Below, piece by piece: positions 1 to 10,300 of a DNA stretch of 64,000 bases. The stretch comes from Trochalopteron elliotii (lineage: Eukaryota; Chordata; Aves; Passeriformes; Leiothrichidae). The notes under the pieces were generated by a model. It saw nothing but the letters and a program-made list of their open reading frames with translations, was not told where the DNA came from and searched no databases. Positions within the stretch are counted from its first letter, which is position 1; each line of letters starts with the position of its first letter. The translations under genes and the position numbers were made by a program. The stretch spans positions 1,766,347-1,830,346 of the forward strand of contig JANPWX010000651.1 in the NCBI GenBank assembly GCA_024734555.1, read 5' to 3'.

Positions 1-1000
1 CTTCCTGTGTCTGGCCACGCTCTGACAAACCCATGGGAAGGTGTGGGTTTGGCTACACCCCATGCCGAGTGCAGGGCAGAAGAGCCAGGACTGCCCACGC
101 CTGGCATTGAAACCATCAAAACTTACTTATTGCCTGCAGCTTTTCACCTCCATGATGCACAAGATGCTTGCTTAAATGTGACTTCCAAGTATAGCAGGCA
201 GACCATGTTGGGGTACCTACATGGCTTCCATGCTGCACCCTGGGGAAGACCAAGAGGGGCATGGGTGAGGCTGTGGGTCAGGGATGGTGTCAGATCACAC
301 ATGCTCTCACTAAGCACCAAAAACCTGTAGTGGGATGTTCCCCATGGCACTGCATGGAACACTTCCCAGGCTACAGCCAGAGAAGAAGCTGGCTGTCTAC
401 AGTCTAAAGCCAAACCAGCCACCCCACCAGTGGATGCTGGCAAACACTTGCTCCTCCTCATTTTGCATGAAGCCATAGCACTTAGCCCCTTGCAGGGAAA
501 AGCGGTCCCAATCCAAACTTCACGAAAGGTGAGGAGTCACAGTCCATGCTGAACCAAGCTCCACATCACTCATAATTCCTGGCCTTTGCGCCTTCCTCTA
601 CACACACTGTACATCACCAAGCCATCCACTGGTCAAACCCTGGCCAGGAACCCTCTACTCACAGTTTCTTCCACAAAGTACAAAAACTTGAAGGAGACAT
701 TCATGGATCAGAGACAACAACAAGCCAAGTTCTTGGCACATACATTCCACCAGTTCAGATCAGTGAAAAATTCAAGCTTGCAGGCAATGAGGATGGCATC
801 ATGGGCACTGCGGTGACCCATGCCCACCCTCCTGCTGCTGCACAGACATGGCAGCACCTCTGCTGTCCTGGCTCTTTCAAGGCTCCCCTTCCACTGAGCC
901 AGAGCTGCCAAAAACCACGTCTGACTCCTCAATGAACACACAAACGACCAAGGCACCAAAACACCCTGCACAGAAAGGCATTTACAACAAAGCCCAGTGG
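1..1000. other. No gene seen; unique flank left of the CpG-rich block
   Basis: The sequence is mixed-composition and non-repetitive, without simple repeats, CR1 tails or a recognisable exon. Frames of about 110 codons occur on both strands, but their translations resemble no family I know. CpG density is visibly lower than in the block that follows. It could be upstream flank or intron of whatever gene owns the CpG-rich block. Confidence 0.5.
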
Positions 1001-1348
1001 GACTCGGCAGAAGCCCAATACAGGTAACGCTCCCCCCGGTTTGCAGGGAGCCCGTGTCGCCAGCACAGCTGCACCAGTCTCTGCTGCTCGGAAATTGCCA
1101 GCTCAGGGCCGGGTCCGGCTCTCGGCGGCAGCGAGTGCTGCAGCCAGGAGCAAGGCAGGCAGCAACAAAGGCCCTGGACCCACACTCAGCCTAGAGAATA
1201 AACACATCCGAGCTCCCTTCATTAAGTCTGATCCCAGGGCCAGATCCTTCGCTTTGTTCAGCAGAAGTCTAACTCAGCGAACCCACGGAAATAACCGGCC
1301 TGGCGTGACATTTGCACGCAGGGAGCAGGGCAGGGGCCAGCCCCGGCT

Positions 1349-1558
1349 GCCGCCGCCATGGAGGAGGGGAGGCAGCCCTGCCAGCATGCAGCAGCGCCGC
1401 TTTATTACCCTCTTCCATTTCGGCTGCGCAAAGCCCCGGTGAAACACGCTCCCCGGGAGCCGCCGACATGGCCCTCGGCCCCGTCTCCAGCGGAGTTCAG
1501 AGGAGTTTGTTTATCTCTCGCAGGGCACTGCCTCGCTCGGGGAAAGGGCTTTGTGTGA
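1349..1558 (+). other. Kozak-context ATG with short open frame in the CpG block
   Basis: GCCGCCGCC directly precedes the ATG at 1358 and G follows it, an ideal vertebrate initiation context. The frame from 1358 to 1558 encodes 66 residues beginning MEEGRQPCQH and then stops. It resembles no protein family I recognise, has no transmembrane stretch and no obvious domain. It may be a chance match in GC-rich DNA, an upstream reading frame in a leader, or the start of a first coding exon. No strong splice donor was found to extend it. I do not claim a gene. Confidence 0.15.
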
Positions 1559-2283
1559 CGGAGCACAAGGGCTCTGCTCCGCAGCTCCGTGCACAGCCCG
1601 AGCGTGCACGAAGGCGGATGCCTGCGCTCTGCTCCAAATCCTATGCTTCTATTTAAAAAACAAAAAAAAAAGCCAAGAGGGCAAAACTCTCCCCGACGCC
1701 GCTATCACCATGCTAACAAAAGCAACGTCGCCAAAACTTTAATCTTCAGGGTAGCAGCTGCAGAAAACCCAGCCACTCAACGGAACAGGAGCCAGCCAGC
1801 CCCCGGCGCTGCCTCCCCGCAGCCCCTGGAGAGCAGCGAGCGCATCCAGGCTTGCCTCTCTCGGAGGAGCGGAACCGGCAGCCAAAGCCACCGGCGGATG
1901 GGGAGCACCAGATCACACGCATGATCGGGTATTTTGAATCCAAACTTCCTTACCAGCCTTCCTTATACCCCCGCGTCGCCACACCGCTGCCGGCACTGGC
2001 ATCCACTGGCACCAGCAGATCACTCGGCGGCGAGCGGGAAGAAGAAAAAAACCTTCCCTCCTTGCAGCCACTTAAGAAATCATCCATGCATCCTCCCAGA
2101 GGCATCTGCCCCACTGCTTTTCCTTGGCTTCTCCACCTTTCCGCCCTGTTCGGTCACCAGTGTCTTGAGAGAGAGACATCAAGTCACTCATTTTACCCAC
2201 TGAGTATATACAAAAGACCCTGGGATTGTTCAGGAAGCAATTAGCCGCTGTTCAGAGGAAAATGGTGTTTTCAAATGGATAAC

Positions 2284-2290
2284 CTTTGAT
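2284..2290 (-). promoter_or_regulatory. TCF/LEF-like motif
   Basis: CTTTGAT on the plus strand is the reverse complement of the ATCAAAG core bound by TCF/LEF factors. It sits in a short unique stretch (2205-2300) between CpG-dense parts and just upstream of a poly-T run. A single 7-mer is weak evidence, so this is motif-level only. Confidence 0.2.
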
Positions 2291-2311
2291 GTAGTCAATA
2301 GCTTCAGCTAT

Positions 2312-2347
2312 TCTTTTTTTTTTTCCCTTTTTTTTAAATTCTTGCAG
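2312..2347 (+). other. Candidate 3' splice acceptor with long polypyrimidine tract
   Basis: A run of T with a central CCC, followed by TTAAATTCTTGCAG, reads as a strong vertebrate acceptor ending at 2347. The downstream bases are A-rich (2350-2400) and do not look like a coding exon. It may be a low-complexity coincidence. If real, it would imply a plus-strand exon starting at 2348 inside the CpG block. Confidence 0.15.
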
Positions 2348-2539
2348 CCGCACACAAAAGAAAACAAAAAATAAAAAATTTAAAAAAGAAACCCAGCAAA
2401 AGGCTGTAAATTCCCCCCGACACAGCTCTCGCTCGGCAGAAAAGGATTTTCTCGTAAGCTGGAGGAAAAGCAGCTTCGGGAGGCGGCTCATCTGCCCAAC
2501 TTTTCTCCCCTCCGTGTCCCGGAGCATACGAGGAGGATC

Positions 2540-2551
2540 ATGAATATTCAT
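2540..2551. promoter_or_regulatory. 12-bp perfect palindrome ATGAATATTCAT
   Basis: The 12-mer is its own reverse complement and lies inside the CpG-rich block. It resembles the palindromic MORE-type site bound by POU-domain dimers, whose general form is ATGNATATNCAT. That similarity is family knowledge; binding here is inference. Confidence 0.25.
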
Positions 2552-3259
2552 CCCCCCCGTTAGCAGGTTCTGCTTTTGTTTTGTGCTCCCCAAGCAGGAG
2601 CCAGAGGGGAGCTAACAAGTGAGGTTAATGCCTGTCTTTTCTCTCCCATCCGTCTCCTCTTTAACCAGTGACCTTCATGTTAAGCCCTGTTTACACACCA
2701 GCCCCCCTCCCCTGGCTCCCCCTACCCCGGCGCTCGGCCAGAGGCAGAAGGAAGAATTTTCCCGCAAGGAAAACAAGGGAGGAGAAGGCGAATGCGGGAT
2801 TCCGGGATTTATTTCGGCATAGCACAGAGATTTTGCAAATCCCTCCCCGATCGCACGCCGGAGCTGCCGTTGTGTGTTCGCTGGGAAGGAACGGGAAGGG
2901 ACTAAAGGACACCGAGCGCGCAGCCGGCTTTATTCGCCACCTTCCACGTTCATACCGGCGGCGGGAGGCGCGCACCGGCGCAGCTCCCCACACGGTACCG
3001 CAGCCTCCCAAGCCTCGCTCGGAGGTGCCCAGCGCCGCGCTGCTAAACTATAGCATGATCACAACAGTAACGATCATAACGAGGGCGACGGCAGCCATCC
3101 CACCCTACCCCATCCCATCCCGCAGGGCGCCCACGGCACCTCCCCGTCGGCGGCTGGGGAACGGCGGCGCTGTGGGCTTCGGGACGAGCCCAGCCCGGAT
3201 GCCGCTCACCGCGCCCCGGCGGGATGCGGGGATGTAAAGCAGCGAGAATGCGTGAATGG

Positions 3260-3380
3260 ATATGGGATAGCACAATGCGGGGATGGCAGGGGGGATATGG
3301 GGCAGTGCGGACACAGGGATGACAGCGAGGATGTGGGGCAGCACGATGCGGGGATGACAGCGGGGATGCAGGGCAGGGCA
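3260..3380. repeat. Minisatellite, 35-36 bp unit, about 3 copies
   Basis: Three imperfect tandem units begin at 3260, 3295 and 3331 with ATATGGGATAG, ATATGGGGCAG and ATGTGGGGCAG. They end in GGATGGCAGGGGGG, GGATGACAGCGAGG and GGATGACAGCGGGG. A partial copy starts at 3366, and a more degenerate one may precede at 3224-3259. The unit is G-rich on the plus strand. The third unit is also part of the inverted repeat that ends at the assembly gap. Confidence 0.75.
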
Positions 3381-3444
3381 GATGTGCGATCCAAGGCGGT
3401 GAGCACGGGAAAGGCTGAGCTCGGTTCACGTCCCCAGCAGTGCC
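3327..3444 (+). repeat. Left arm of inverted repeat (118 bp, perfect)
   Basis: Bases 3327-3444 are the exact reverse complement of 3612-3729. Beyond 3444 the match continues with mismatches toward a centre near 3528. Read block by block, 3456-3515 against the reverse complement of 3541-3600 gives roughly 65% identity, leaving a loop of about 25 bp. The arm includes minisatellite unit 3. It may be a real inverted duplication or an assembly artefact. Confidence 0.9.
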
Positions 3445-3611
3445 GGACCCAGGCGGGCAGCGGGGCTGGGGCAGCGAACGCCGCCGAGACCCGGGGCGGG
3501 AGAGTGCAGCGGGGAGGTGGGGGAGGAGGGAGGCGGCCAAGCCCCGCCGCTATCCCGGGCAGGGAGGCACCGCGGGCTCCGGTGGCCCGGCCCCGCTCCC
3601 GACCTGGGTCG

Positions 3612-3729
3612 GGCACTGCTGGGGACGTGAACCGAGCTCAGCCTTTCCCGTGCTCACCGCCTTGGATCGCACATCTGCCCTGCCCTGCATCCCCGCTGTC
3701 ATCCCCGCATCGTGCTGCCCCACATCCTC
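3612..3729 (-). repeat. Right arm of inverted repeat, ends at assembly gap
   Basis: This is the exact reverse complement of 3327-3444. Its last base is the last sequenced base before the N run, so the visible palindrome stops only because the sequence stops. A contig end that turns back on itself at a gap is a common artefact pattern. The bases here should not be used for exon or primer inference without checking reads. Confidence 0.9.
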
Positions 3730-4034
3730 NNNNNNNNNNNNNNNNNNNNNNNNNNNNNNNNNNNNNNNNNNNNNNNNNNNNNNNNNNNNNNNNNNNNNNN
3801 NNNNNNNNNNNNNNNNNNNNNNNNNNNNNNNNNNNNNNNNNNNNNNNNNNNNNNNNNNNNNNNNNNNNNNNNNNNNNNNNNNNNNNNNNNNNNNNNNNNN
3901 NNNNNNNNNNNNNNNNNNNNNNNNNNNNNNNNNNNNNNNNNNNNNNNNNNNNNNNNNNNNNNNNNNNNNNNNNNNNNNNNNNNNNNNNNNNNNNNNNNNN
4001 NNNNNNNNNNNNNNNNNNNNNNNNNNNNNNNNNN
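3730..4034. other. Assembly gap (305 N)
   Basis: This is an unbroken run of N inside the most GC-rich part of the window. It is flanked left by a palindrome and right by AGGTAAAC. GC-rich avian first exons are often missing from assemblies, so the true length and content are unknown. Confidence 0.98.
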
Positions 4035-4042
4035 AGGTAAAC
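4035..4042 (+). other. Candidate 5' splice donor at right edge of gap
   Basis: The first bases after the gap are AG|GTAAAC, with the cut after 4036. This is a good match to the vertebrate donor consensus. If used, an exon, possibly exon 1, would lie in the gap, and the intron would run rightward. A plausible nearby acceptor ends at 4304, giving a 268-base GC-rich intron. Otherwise the intron could extend through the gene-free remainder of the window. Confidence 0.25.
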
Positions 4043-4075
4043 ATGAGACGCCAACGAACCGCACCGGCGGCGCGA

Positions 4076-4097
4076 GGGAAGGGAAGGGAGGCGGGGG
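4076..4097 (+). promoter_or_regulatory. G-quadruplex motif
   Basis: Four G runs (4076-4078, 4081-4083, 4086-4088, 4093-4097) are separated by loops of 2, 2 and 4 bases. This fits the standard G3+N1-7 pattern on the plus strand. It lies 40 bases after the gap and upstream of the GC boxes, as is common at CpG-island promoters. Confidence 0.5.
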
Positions 4098-4142
4098 CGC
4101 GCCCGCACGCACCGCCTCCAGGGGGCGCCCAAGGGGGAAAAA

Positions 4143-4237
4143 GGGGGCGGGGAGAACTGGGCGGGGCCTCCCCGCCCCCCGCCCGCCCTTAAAGGGGCGA
4201 TGCCGCGAGGGGAGGGACGTGGGGTCTGGCTAAAAGG
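4143..4237. promoter_or_regulatory. GC-box cluster with TATA-like elements
   Basis: GC boxes of the Sp1/KLF type occur at 4145-4150 (GGGCGG), 4159-4167 (GGGCGGGGC), 4171-4179 (CCCGCCCCC) and 4182-4188 (CCCGCCC). CTTAAAGG lies at 4188-4195 and CTAAAAGG at 4230-4237, both TATA-like and followed by GGGGCGA or GGGCGA. This arrangement could be a core promoter firing rightward from about 4215-4265. It could also be downstream promoter sequence of a start site in the gap. Confidence 0.4.
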
Positions 4238-4287
4238 GGCGACCGCGTGGGGCTGCGGGGCAAGGAGGGGTCCGCACACACCTGAGC

Positions 4288-4304
4288 GTCCTCGTCCCCC
4301 GCAG
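4288..4304 (+). other. Candidate 3' splice acceptor
   Basis: The pyrimidine-rich GTCCTCGTCCCCCGCAG ends at 4304 and is followed by GACTTCGTGCCCCAGG. It is a reasonable acceptor and would pair with the donor after 4036. The following sequence becomes AT-rich by 4365, so any exon starting here is short or noncoding. No coding similarity was recognised. Confidence 0.2.
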
Positions 4305-4349
4305 GACTTCGTGCCCCAGGGCTGTCCATCCAGCATCTTCCCACTGGCA

Positions 4350-7300
4350 CCGCATCCACTCCACCTAAAATTAAAATTACAAAAGGGGAGAAAAATAATA
4401 AAAAACATTAAAAGATGTTGGTTGCAGGTCTGAAGTGGTTGTTTGTCTTTTTTAAGCACTCTCAGCATTATCCATTCTTGTAACTTTTCCCCTGCTTTTC
4501 CCTCTCACCATGCGAGCCACAGAGTCCCTTCCCAGAGACAGCAGTGCCACCGTGGCACCCTGCCTCTCCCCTGTCCTGTGTTTGATTAGGCCCTAGTGAA
4601 ATGCTCCATCATTTCTATGTCAGGGAGGGACCTTTGTAAAAATCAGCAGGAATAAATAGAGTGTTTGTCGTCAGGACCTCCACAGATTTCAGAAGAGACC
4701 TTTGGGATGGAAACTACAGGGATTGGGGAATGGGGATCTCTCCAGACCTCCCCATTAGGACATGGAGCTGTAAATGGTTCTGGTTCACTGGGAGCCCACC
4801 GTTTGCTGCAGCACAGGGGCAATCACTACAAGGTGGCTTGTTCAGCCAGGTTTTCCCGGCTACAACCAGCCAGACCTTTAGCCCCACCAACTCTCAACAC
4901 AGGGACACTTTGTCCTTTAGACACTTTGTCCTTTACACACCGTGGGAGTCTAGGAGTCACCCATCTGTGGAGGAAGGTGTGTGCTCATCTTGTGCAGGCA
5001 CACATGTAGACCTCTGCAAGATCCCAGCAGGTATGTATGTGCCTCTACAAACCCATAGGAGACTCTTGCCTTCTCTGACAGGAGGAACTGAATTCCAAAG
5101 CTGTGGAGAGCAGCACAGGGCACTTTGGAAGAGGACATGAAAGGAGAGCACAAGGCACAGGTGAGTCTCAAGTACCAGAACAGAAAAGAAAATGGACCTT
5201 CAGAGGCTCCAGTAAGAGTAGGGAGGAAAATGGAGGAGAAAAGGGGTAATTTGGTTGAGTTTAGCAGCAGAGCTGCACTCCCCTCAACACCCTCAGCATC
5301 TCAGTGTTCACCTGAGAGCAGAGATGATGTCCCTGCAACTTAGACAACAAGGTTTTCTTCTCATTTATCTCCCCATCCAGCCCTCACCAGTGTTCACTTC
5401 CAGGAGGCCAGAGGAGCTGAGAACAGGCCTGTTCCCCCAGGGCACAGCATCAGTGGCTGCCATTCTCCCACTTCTTGTTTGTACAGGGACACACATGGGG
5501 CCCAGACTTAAAAGCTTTCAGGACAGAGAGGACATCATCAAGCTCTGCCGGCAGGGAAGTGGCTGGGATTTGGATCACTTTCCCCAGACTGAAAGAAACA
5601 CTTCTCTTTTTTTTCCCCCTTCCTCGAAGAGACTAAATTTAGTGAATTCCTTTCACATTAAAAACTTGTCAGGTATTCACATCCAAAGAGGCTGCAGCTC
5701 CTGTCTCTCAGGGGAGTTACCGAGACAGCAAAACCTCTTAAACGAATAAAAAAGAAGGGAGAGATATTCAGGCAATCTCCCACTACTGCTTTTAAATCCA
5801 CTCTCTCCCAGGGCTGGTGCCGGCAGACCTTGGTCCCACGGCTGCTGTCTCCTGCCACAGAGGCAAAAAGAGAGGGATGAGCTCTCCTTCCCCAGAGCAG
5901 GACCGAGTGACACAGCAGTACCGACCCCTGGGCCAGTACTGCCATTCCCGTGTGCCCCTGGGATAGGAAACTGGAGCAATTAATTTTTGCTAGAAGATGT
6001 ATTTGTCCACATACATCCAGTGACAAGGGGAACCAAGGTGGAGGAACCGAGAAAAGAACAGGCACCTGGCTGAGAGTTCACCACCAGCCCCTTCCTGATT
6101 CACCGAGGAGGTTCCCCGCCGAGAGAAAGGAATAAAAGAAGGCAAAAAGAAAATCCAAGAACCACCCACGCCCGTGCCCAGCAAGGGTCAGGAGGGAGCT
6201 GTCAGGGGAGATCCCGGGTTTGTATCGGGTGGGAAACACCCTCAGGCTCACAGCGACCCGCAGAACTACCATGGCTGGTCCGATGGCTCATTCCACACCA
6301 CGCCCAGCGGGCACTGCGACACGCTTGTCACTCACACGGCTTCCCCCATGTCTGGGCACCTCACCCCCGCAGAGAGACTCTCGTTATCTCAGGAAGCTTG
6401 GCCTTTTATCCTGCCTCCCAGGGGGCTACTCTGTTCATCCACAACCTCCCCGCTCATCCTCACCCCCCTGCCGCCAGACCCCGCGGGCTGACAGCCTGGC
6501 TGTGCCCCGAGGACAGCGGCTTGAGTGGCACCTCAAAAGCACTCCTGAGCTCCGCAGGGTGCTGGGAGGGAGGGCTGGAGGCAGAGAATGGCTCCGGAGG
6601 CAGCTGGATCCAAATCCCAGCAGTGAGGGGTGAGGGGTTCACCCGGCTCCGTCTCATTGCGCTAAACGCTGACTCGGAGCTTCCCACCCAGCCTCGACCA
6701 AAATTACATTGAGACACAAACTGTTCTCGGGGTGTCTGGGGCACTTTGCCTATGTCACCAGAGAGACTGAGGAGCACCTTGTTCCCTAAAAGCAGCCTGA
6801 CAACTACTTTGTCAAAACCAGAAACTAACTGGGAGAGGATTAGGTCACTGGAGAGAGCCCAGAGATGGGAAGGCTTTTCTACTCTACCCTCCCAGTCTGA
6901 GTGGTGACAGACCAAAAATAATCAGAAAAAAATCACTTTTTTTCTGCTGTTCACAGTTTTTGATTGGTAAAAAATTCTCCTCAAAGTCAGAGTTCTGCAC
7001 AGTGCACGAGTCAAGACCATGTCACTTCCCTTGGTTATCACCCACAGGTGGAAAAATTAACAGAAAATGAATCCCCAAGAACCTGCAACCCCAGTTTAAA
7101 CCCCCTGCACTGAATACACAAGGATGAGAGAAACCCAGTGGCCTCAGGCCAAAGGTTTTTAGGCTGTGAAATCTGACTGGCCTGGAGAACAGTATGGAAT
7201 CCAAACGTGGGCTTTGGGGACCTTCACAGTGAAAACTCTGCAGCTCTGCTCTGCCCAGATGGTCCCAGGCTATCCCCCTGATGGGCATGGGCACCAGGAG

Positions 7301-8340
7301 ACATCCACTCTGCCCAGATGGCAACAATGGGGTTTTTTCCCTCCTCCCACCCTCAAAGATGTCTTTGCTAATCCAGCCTCAGGAGCAGAAAGGCTGAGCA
7401 GCCAGGCTGGGGAGCAGCACTGGGTCTGACCAGAGGGTTTGTCAAAGTTTTCCAGGAGGCATCAGCAGCTCTTTAAGCTTCTTGACAGCCAGGATAACAA
7501 ACTGTGTCTGCAGAGCTCCAGGGATCCAGGGTGGAATTAAAATGGGTAATGAATAAAGCCATTTTTCAGGGGATCGCAGCTGCAGAGGCATGAAGGGCAG
7601 TGGGCAAAAGGTGCTGGAGAGGCACACGGGGAAGGGACACAGGGTGGCACAGGGGCTGTCAGCAGGGTGACAGCATTCCTTCACTCCCAGTTCTGCCCAG
7701 AAAGGAAGGCACTTTGCTGTCTGCCAGAACAGCTCTCATCCTCTGCCTGTTGCTACAGGGCCCCTCCGGATCACCGGTGTCCACAAACAGGCAAGCAGCC
7801 CCCTTGTCCACCCCACCATGCTCATGTTCCTGGGAATTTTCTGGCAGAGGCCTCACTGGGCTGGCAGCAACACTGTTCATTTGAGTAAGAAGAGGATCTT
7901 CTTGAAGGGGATCAGGAGAAAGACAAGTCTGGGAATATCCTCATTTTCTTAACCTCTCATACTGGCGGTGATGCACATCTTGATTTGGGATGAGGTTTGA
8001 TGGGATGGGTGCTGGGAGCTGTGGGTGTGGGAGAGGCTCTGGGGGCCCCTGCCAGGTCTGTGATAGGAGATTGGTCTGGACATCAGTGCCAGCATATGGG
8101 ACCCAGGTAAGGACACTCAGCCACAATGGTGGAAGACAGACACCCAGTGGGATGGCTCTCTCTGCTCTTCTCAAAGCTGATCCCCAGCTCCCAAAAGACC
8201 CGCCCCGATGACTGTGTATCCACCAGCCGACAAATCATGCATACACCAGCCCATCCCCGGCGGGCAGGGAGGTCCTGCAGAGATCCCCTCTGGCAATACC
8301 TGCTCCGGCTGAGCTTCTTCCCAGCTCCTTCATCCCCAGC
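4350..8340. other. No gene seen; mixed-composition unique DNA
   Basis: CpG content drops after 4350. Open frames up to about 164 codons occur (for example 5255-5749, plus) without recognisable family features. A short AT-rich, unique segment at 5630-5790 looks compositionally distinct and might be regulatory. No CR1 tail, simple repeat array or RNA gene was identified. Confidence 0.5.
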
Positions 8341-8530
8341 CCTGTGACTCATGACGGTGCTTAATTAGCAGGATGCCTGATGCAGACACCTGTCAACTCC
8401 TCCGAGACAACCAGCATTTCACGTTAGCTGCCCCGGGGCTGTTCGGCAGGAACAGCTCGCTCTCGTATTGATATTCCTTCATCTCAGCCTATTTTCCAAG
8501 CCGTCAAGCTGCCATCTCAACCCTCCCAGG
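8340..8530. promoter_or_regulatory. Candidate noncoding regulatory element
   Basis: A compact motif-rich stretch holds an AP-1 consensus TGACTCA at 8345-8351, a homeobox core TAATTA at 8362-8367, and GACACCTGTCAA around 8385 (a CACCTG E-box with an adjacent TGTCA). Mixed CpGs and AT-rich cores in otherwise plain DNA resemble conserved noncoding elements. Conservation was not tested. Confidence 0.25.
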
Positions 8531-8539
8531 CCTGGCAGT

Positions 8540-10300
8540 GCTGGGGAAAGCAGACTCATGTCCATCAGCTCCTAGACTTTGATCCCACCTTAGCAGCCAC
8601 TCAGGAGGGCTGGAACCAATTTGTGCTTCCTCTGGCAGTCCCACACCCCCACACAAGGTGCACCAAGCACAGTCTTCGAGTCAGGGCAATGTTGAAGATA
8701 GGGAAAAAGTCACTGCCCCATTCCCCAGGTCCACGAGGCTCCAAGATGCACTACCATGGACCTGGCATCGCTGCCACATGGTGCAGGGGCACCCCTCCCA
8801 CCGGGAGCCACGGCAACAGCCAGTAGAAGAGACACTGGGAAACTTTGTGTCCTTTGGAGAGCTTGTCCTCCCCTGCTCTGCGGCAGCCCATTGTACCGCT
8901 GTTTATTCCCACCTGCTCCACACCCTCCCCTGCCAGGGTCAGCTGAGGACCATTTCCATGGAGCAGATTCACCTCCTCCCTCACTCTCAGGATCATGTGT
9001 CACTGTCCACTTCCCAAAGGCTTTCTGGTCCTCCACCAGTGCAGGGAGCAGAGATTCTGTGCTGAGCATGTGTAGGCACAAGGGAAGGCTGCAGCGGCCT
9101 GAGAACATCCCCCCTGCATTTCATCCATGGGGAGAAGGCAGAAATGGCACTATCAAGACCAGATGATGCAACAGTCAGACAAAACTTCAGGCCACAGCTC
9201 CCTCCACTCCTAGGTGCCAGGCTCCATTTCTAGGATGACTGTTTTCCCTATGACTCAAGTCAGTGGAAAGATCAACACCAAATCCTTTGGTGGCTCAAAA
9301 ATTCATCTCTGTCACATGGAACAAGTGGGTGGCCATGAGACACCAAGGAGTCCCTTCCCTTTCTCCAGTACCCATGTAAAATTAAAATGGACAAGGAAGA
9401 AGCTGCTGTAAATAATGCATTTGTGGTGCACTACACAGCTTCAGGAGCACATATGCATTGTCTAGTTTTATTTAAAGAAACCCAGCCCTGCCTGAGTCAT
9501 TAAAAATGTATCCTGGTTTCAGCTTCATCCCATATACACTCACCACTGTGAAGCAGGTGGTTCAGTGGCTATTTTCATGCCTTCCCTCTCTGAGCTGGGC
9601 CTGGGCAGCCCCATGCTGTCACAAGTGAGGCCTCTGGGTCACATGAAAAATTCACGCACTTGGCATCAGGCATTTTCCATCCCTGTGCTGCTGCTCCTCC
9701 CTCACACCTGGGCCCGAAGATCCACTCTCTGTTGCTGCCTCCCAGACCCCAGCAGCATCCTCCAAGCTGATAAAGGAGGCTAAGAGAACTTCTAAGCCCT
9801 GGTCTGGCCACTGCATCCATCCCACCACTTTTCCATCCCACTGCCTTCTCCCCACCTCCCTCTGGCCAGTCTTAGTTCTCCATCACATATTCCCCTTGCT
9901 CATACCCTGCATCTCCTCCTCACAACTATCTGCACCTACCCCTGCAAGGACAGATGGGCACCCTGGGGTGCCCTCACCAGACCAAAGGCAGAGCCCTCAG
10001 CCACACTCAGTCCATCTCCCTGTCGGAGGGAGCTTGTGGGTGACCGTGAGTGTTTGTATGACCACAGCAAAGCCTGGAGCAGAGGCATTACTCACAGCTT
10101 GTAGCACCCTACTTGTCTGGGAAGTACTGAAAGCAACCCACAGGGTGGGATAGGCTGGCAGCACTGCTCAGGCACATGGACACCCAGCCACGTGCACACA
10201 GCCAGCGCCTGCCCAGGCTCCCACCTGGATCCTCTGCATCTCCCCCGCCCTGGAAGAGCTCCTCCAGAGACACTGCAGGAAAACCTGGGAGATAACACGT
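8540..10300. other. No gene seen
   Basis: GC-moderate unique sequence with short chance frames on both strands. Nothing here matches a repeat or gene I recognise. Confidence 0.5.

Larger units (their letters stand above)
1000..4350. promoter_or_regulatory. Broad CpG-rich block, probable promoter/first-exon region
   Basis: CpG dinucleotides are dense through 1020-1650, 1690-2030, 2400-2540, 2720-3729 and 4040-4300, whereas they are rare in most of the following 60 kb. The block contains several Sp1-type GC boxes, short TATA-like sequences, a G-quadruplex motif, a Kozak-type ATG at 1358 and candidate splice sites. In vertebrates such multi-kilobase islands usually mark promoters, often of developmental regulators. 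The direction of transcription is not certain. A GTAAAC donor at the right edge of the gap favours the plus strand. No coding exon could be recognised, possibly because the first exon lies in the unsequenced 305 bases. Confidence 0.6.

Noticed and set aside
2668..3237. 189-codon frame in the CpG block
   Set aside because: GC-rich DNA has few stop codons, and the translation is Arg/Pro/Ala-biased and unrecognised. It runs into the minisatellite region.
3252..4468. Several long frames running through the first N gap
   Set aside because: Runs of N cannot contain stop codons, so these frames are artefacts of the gap.
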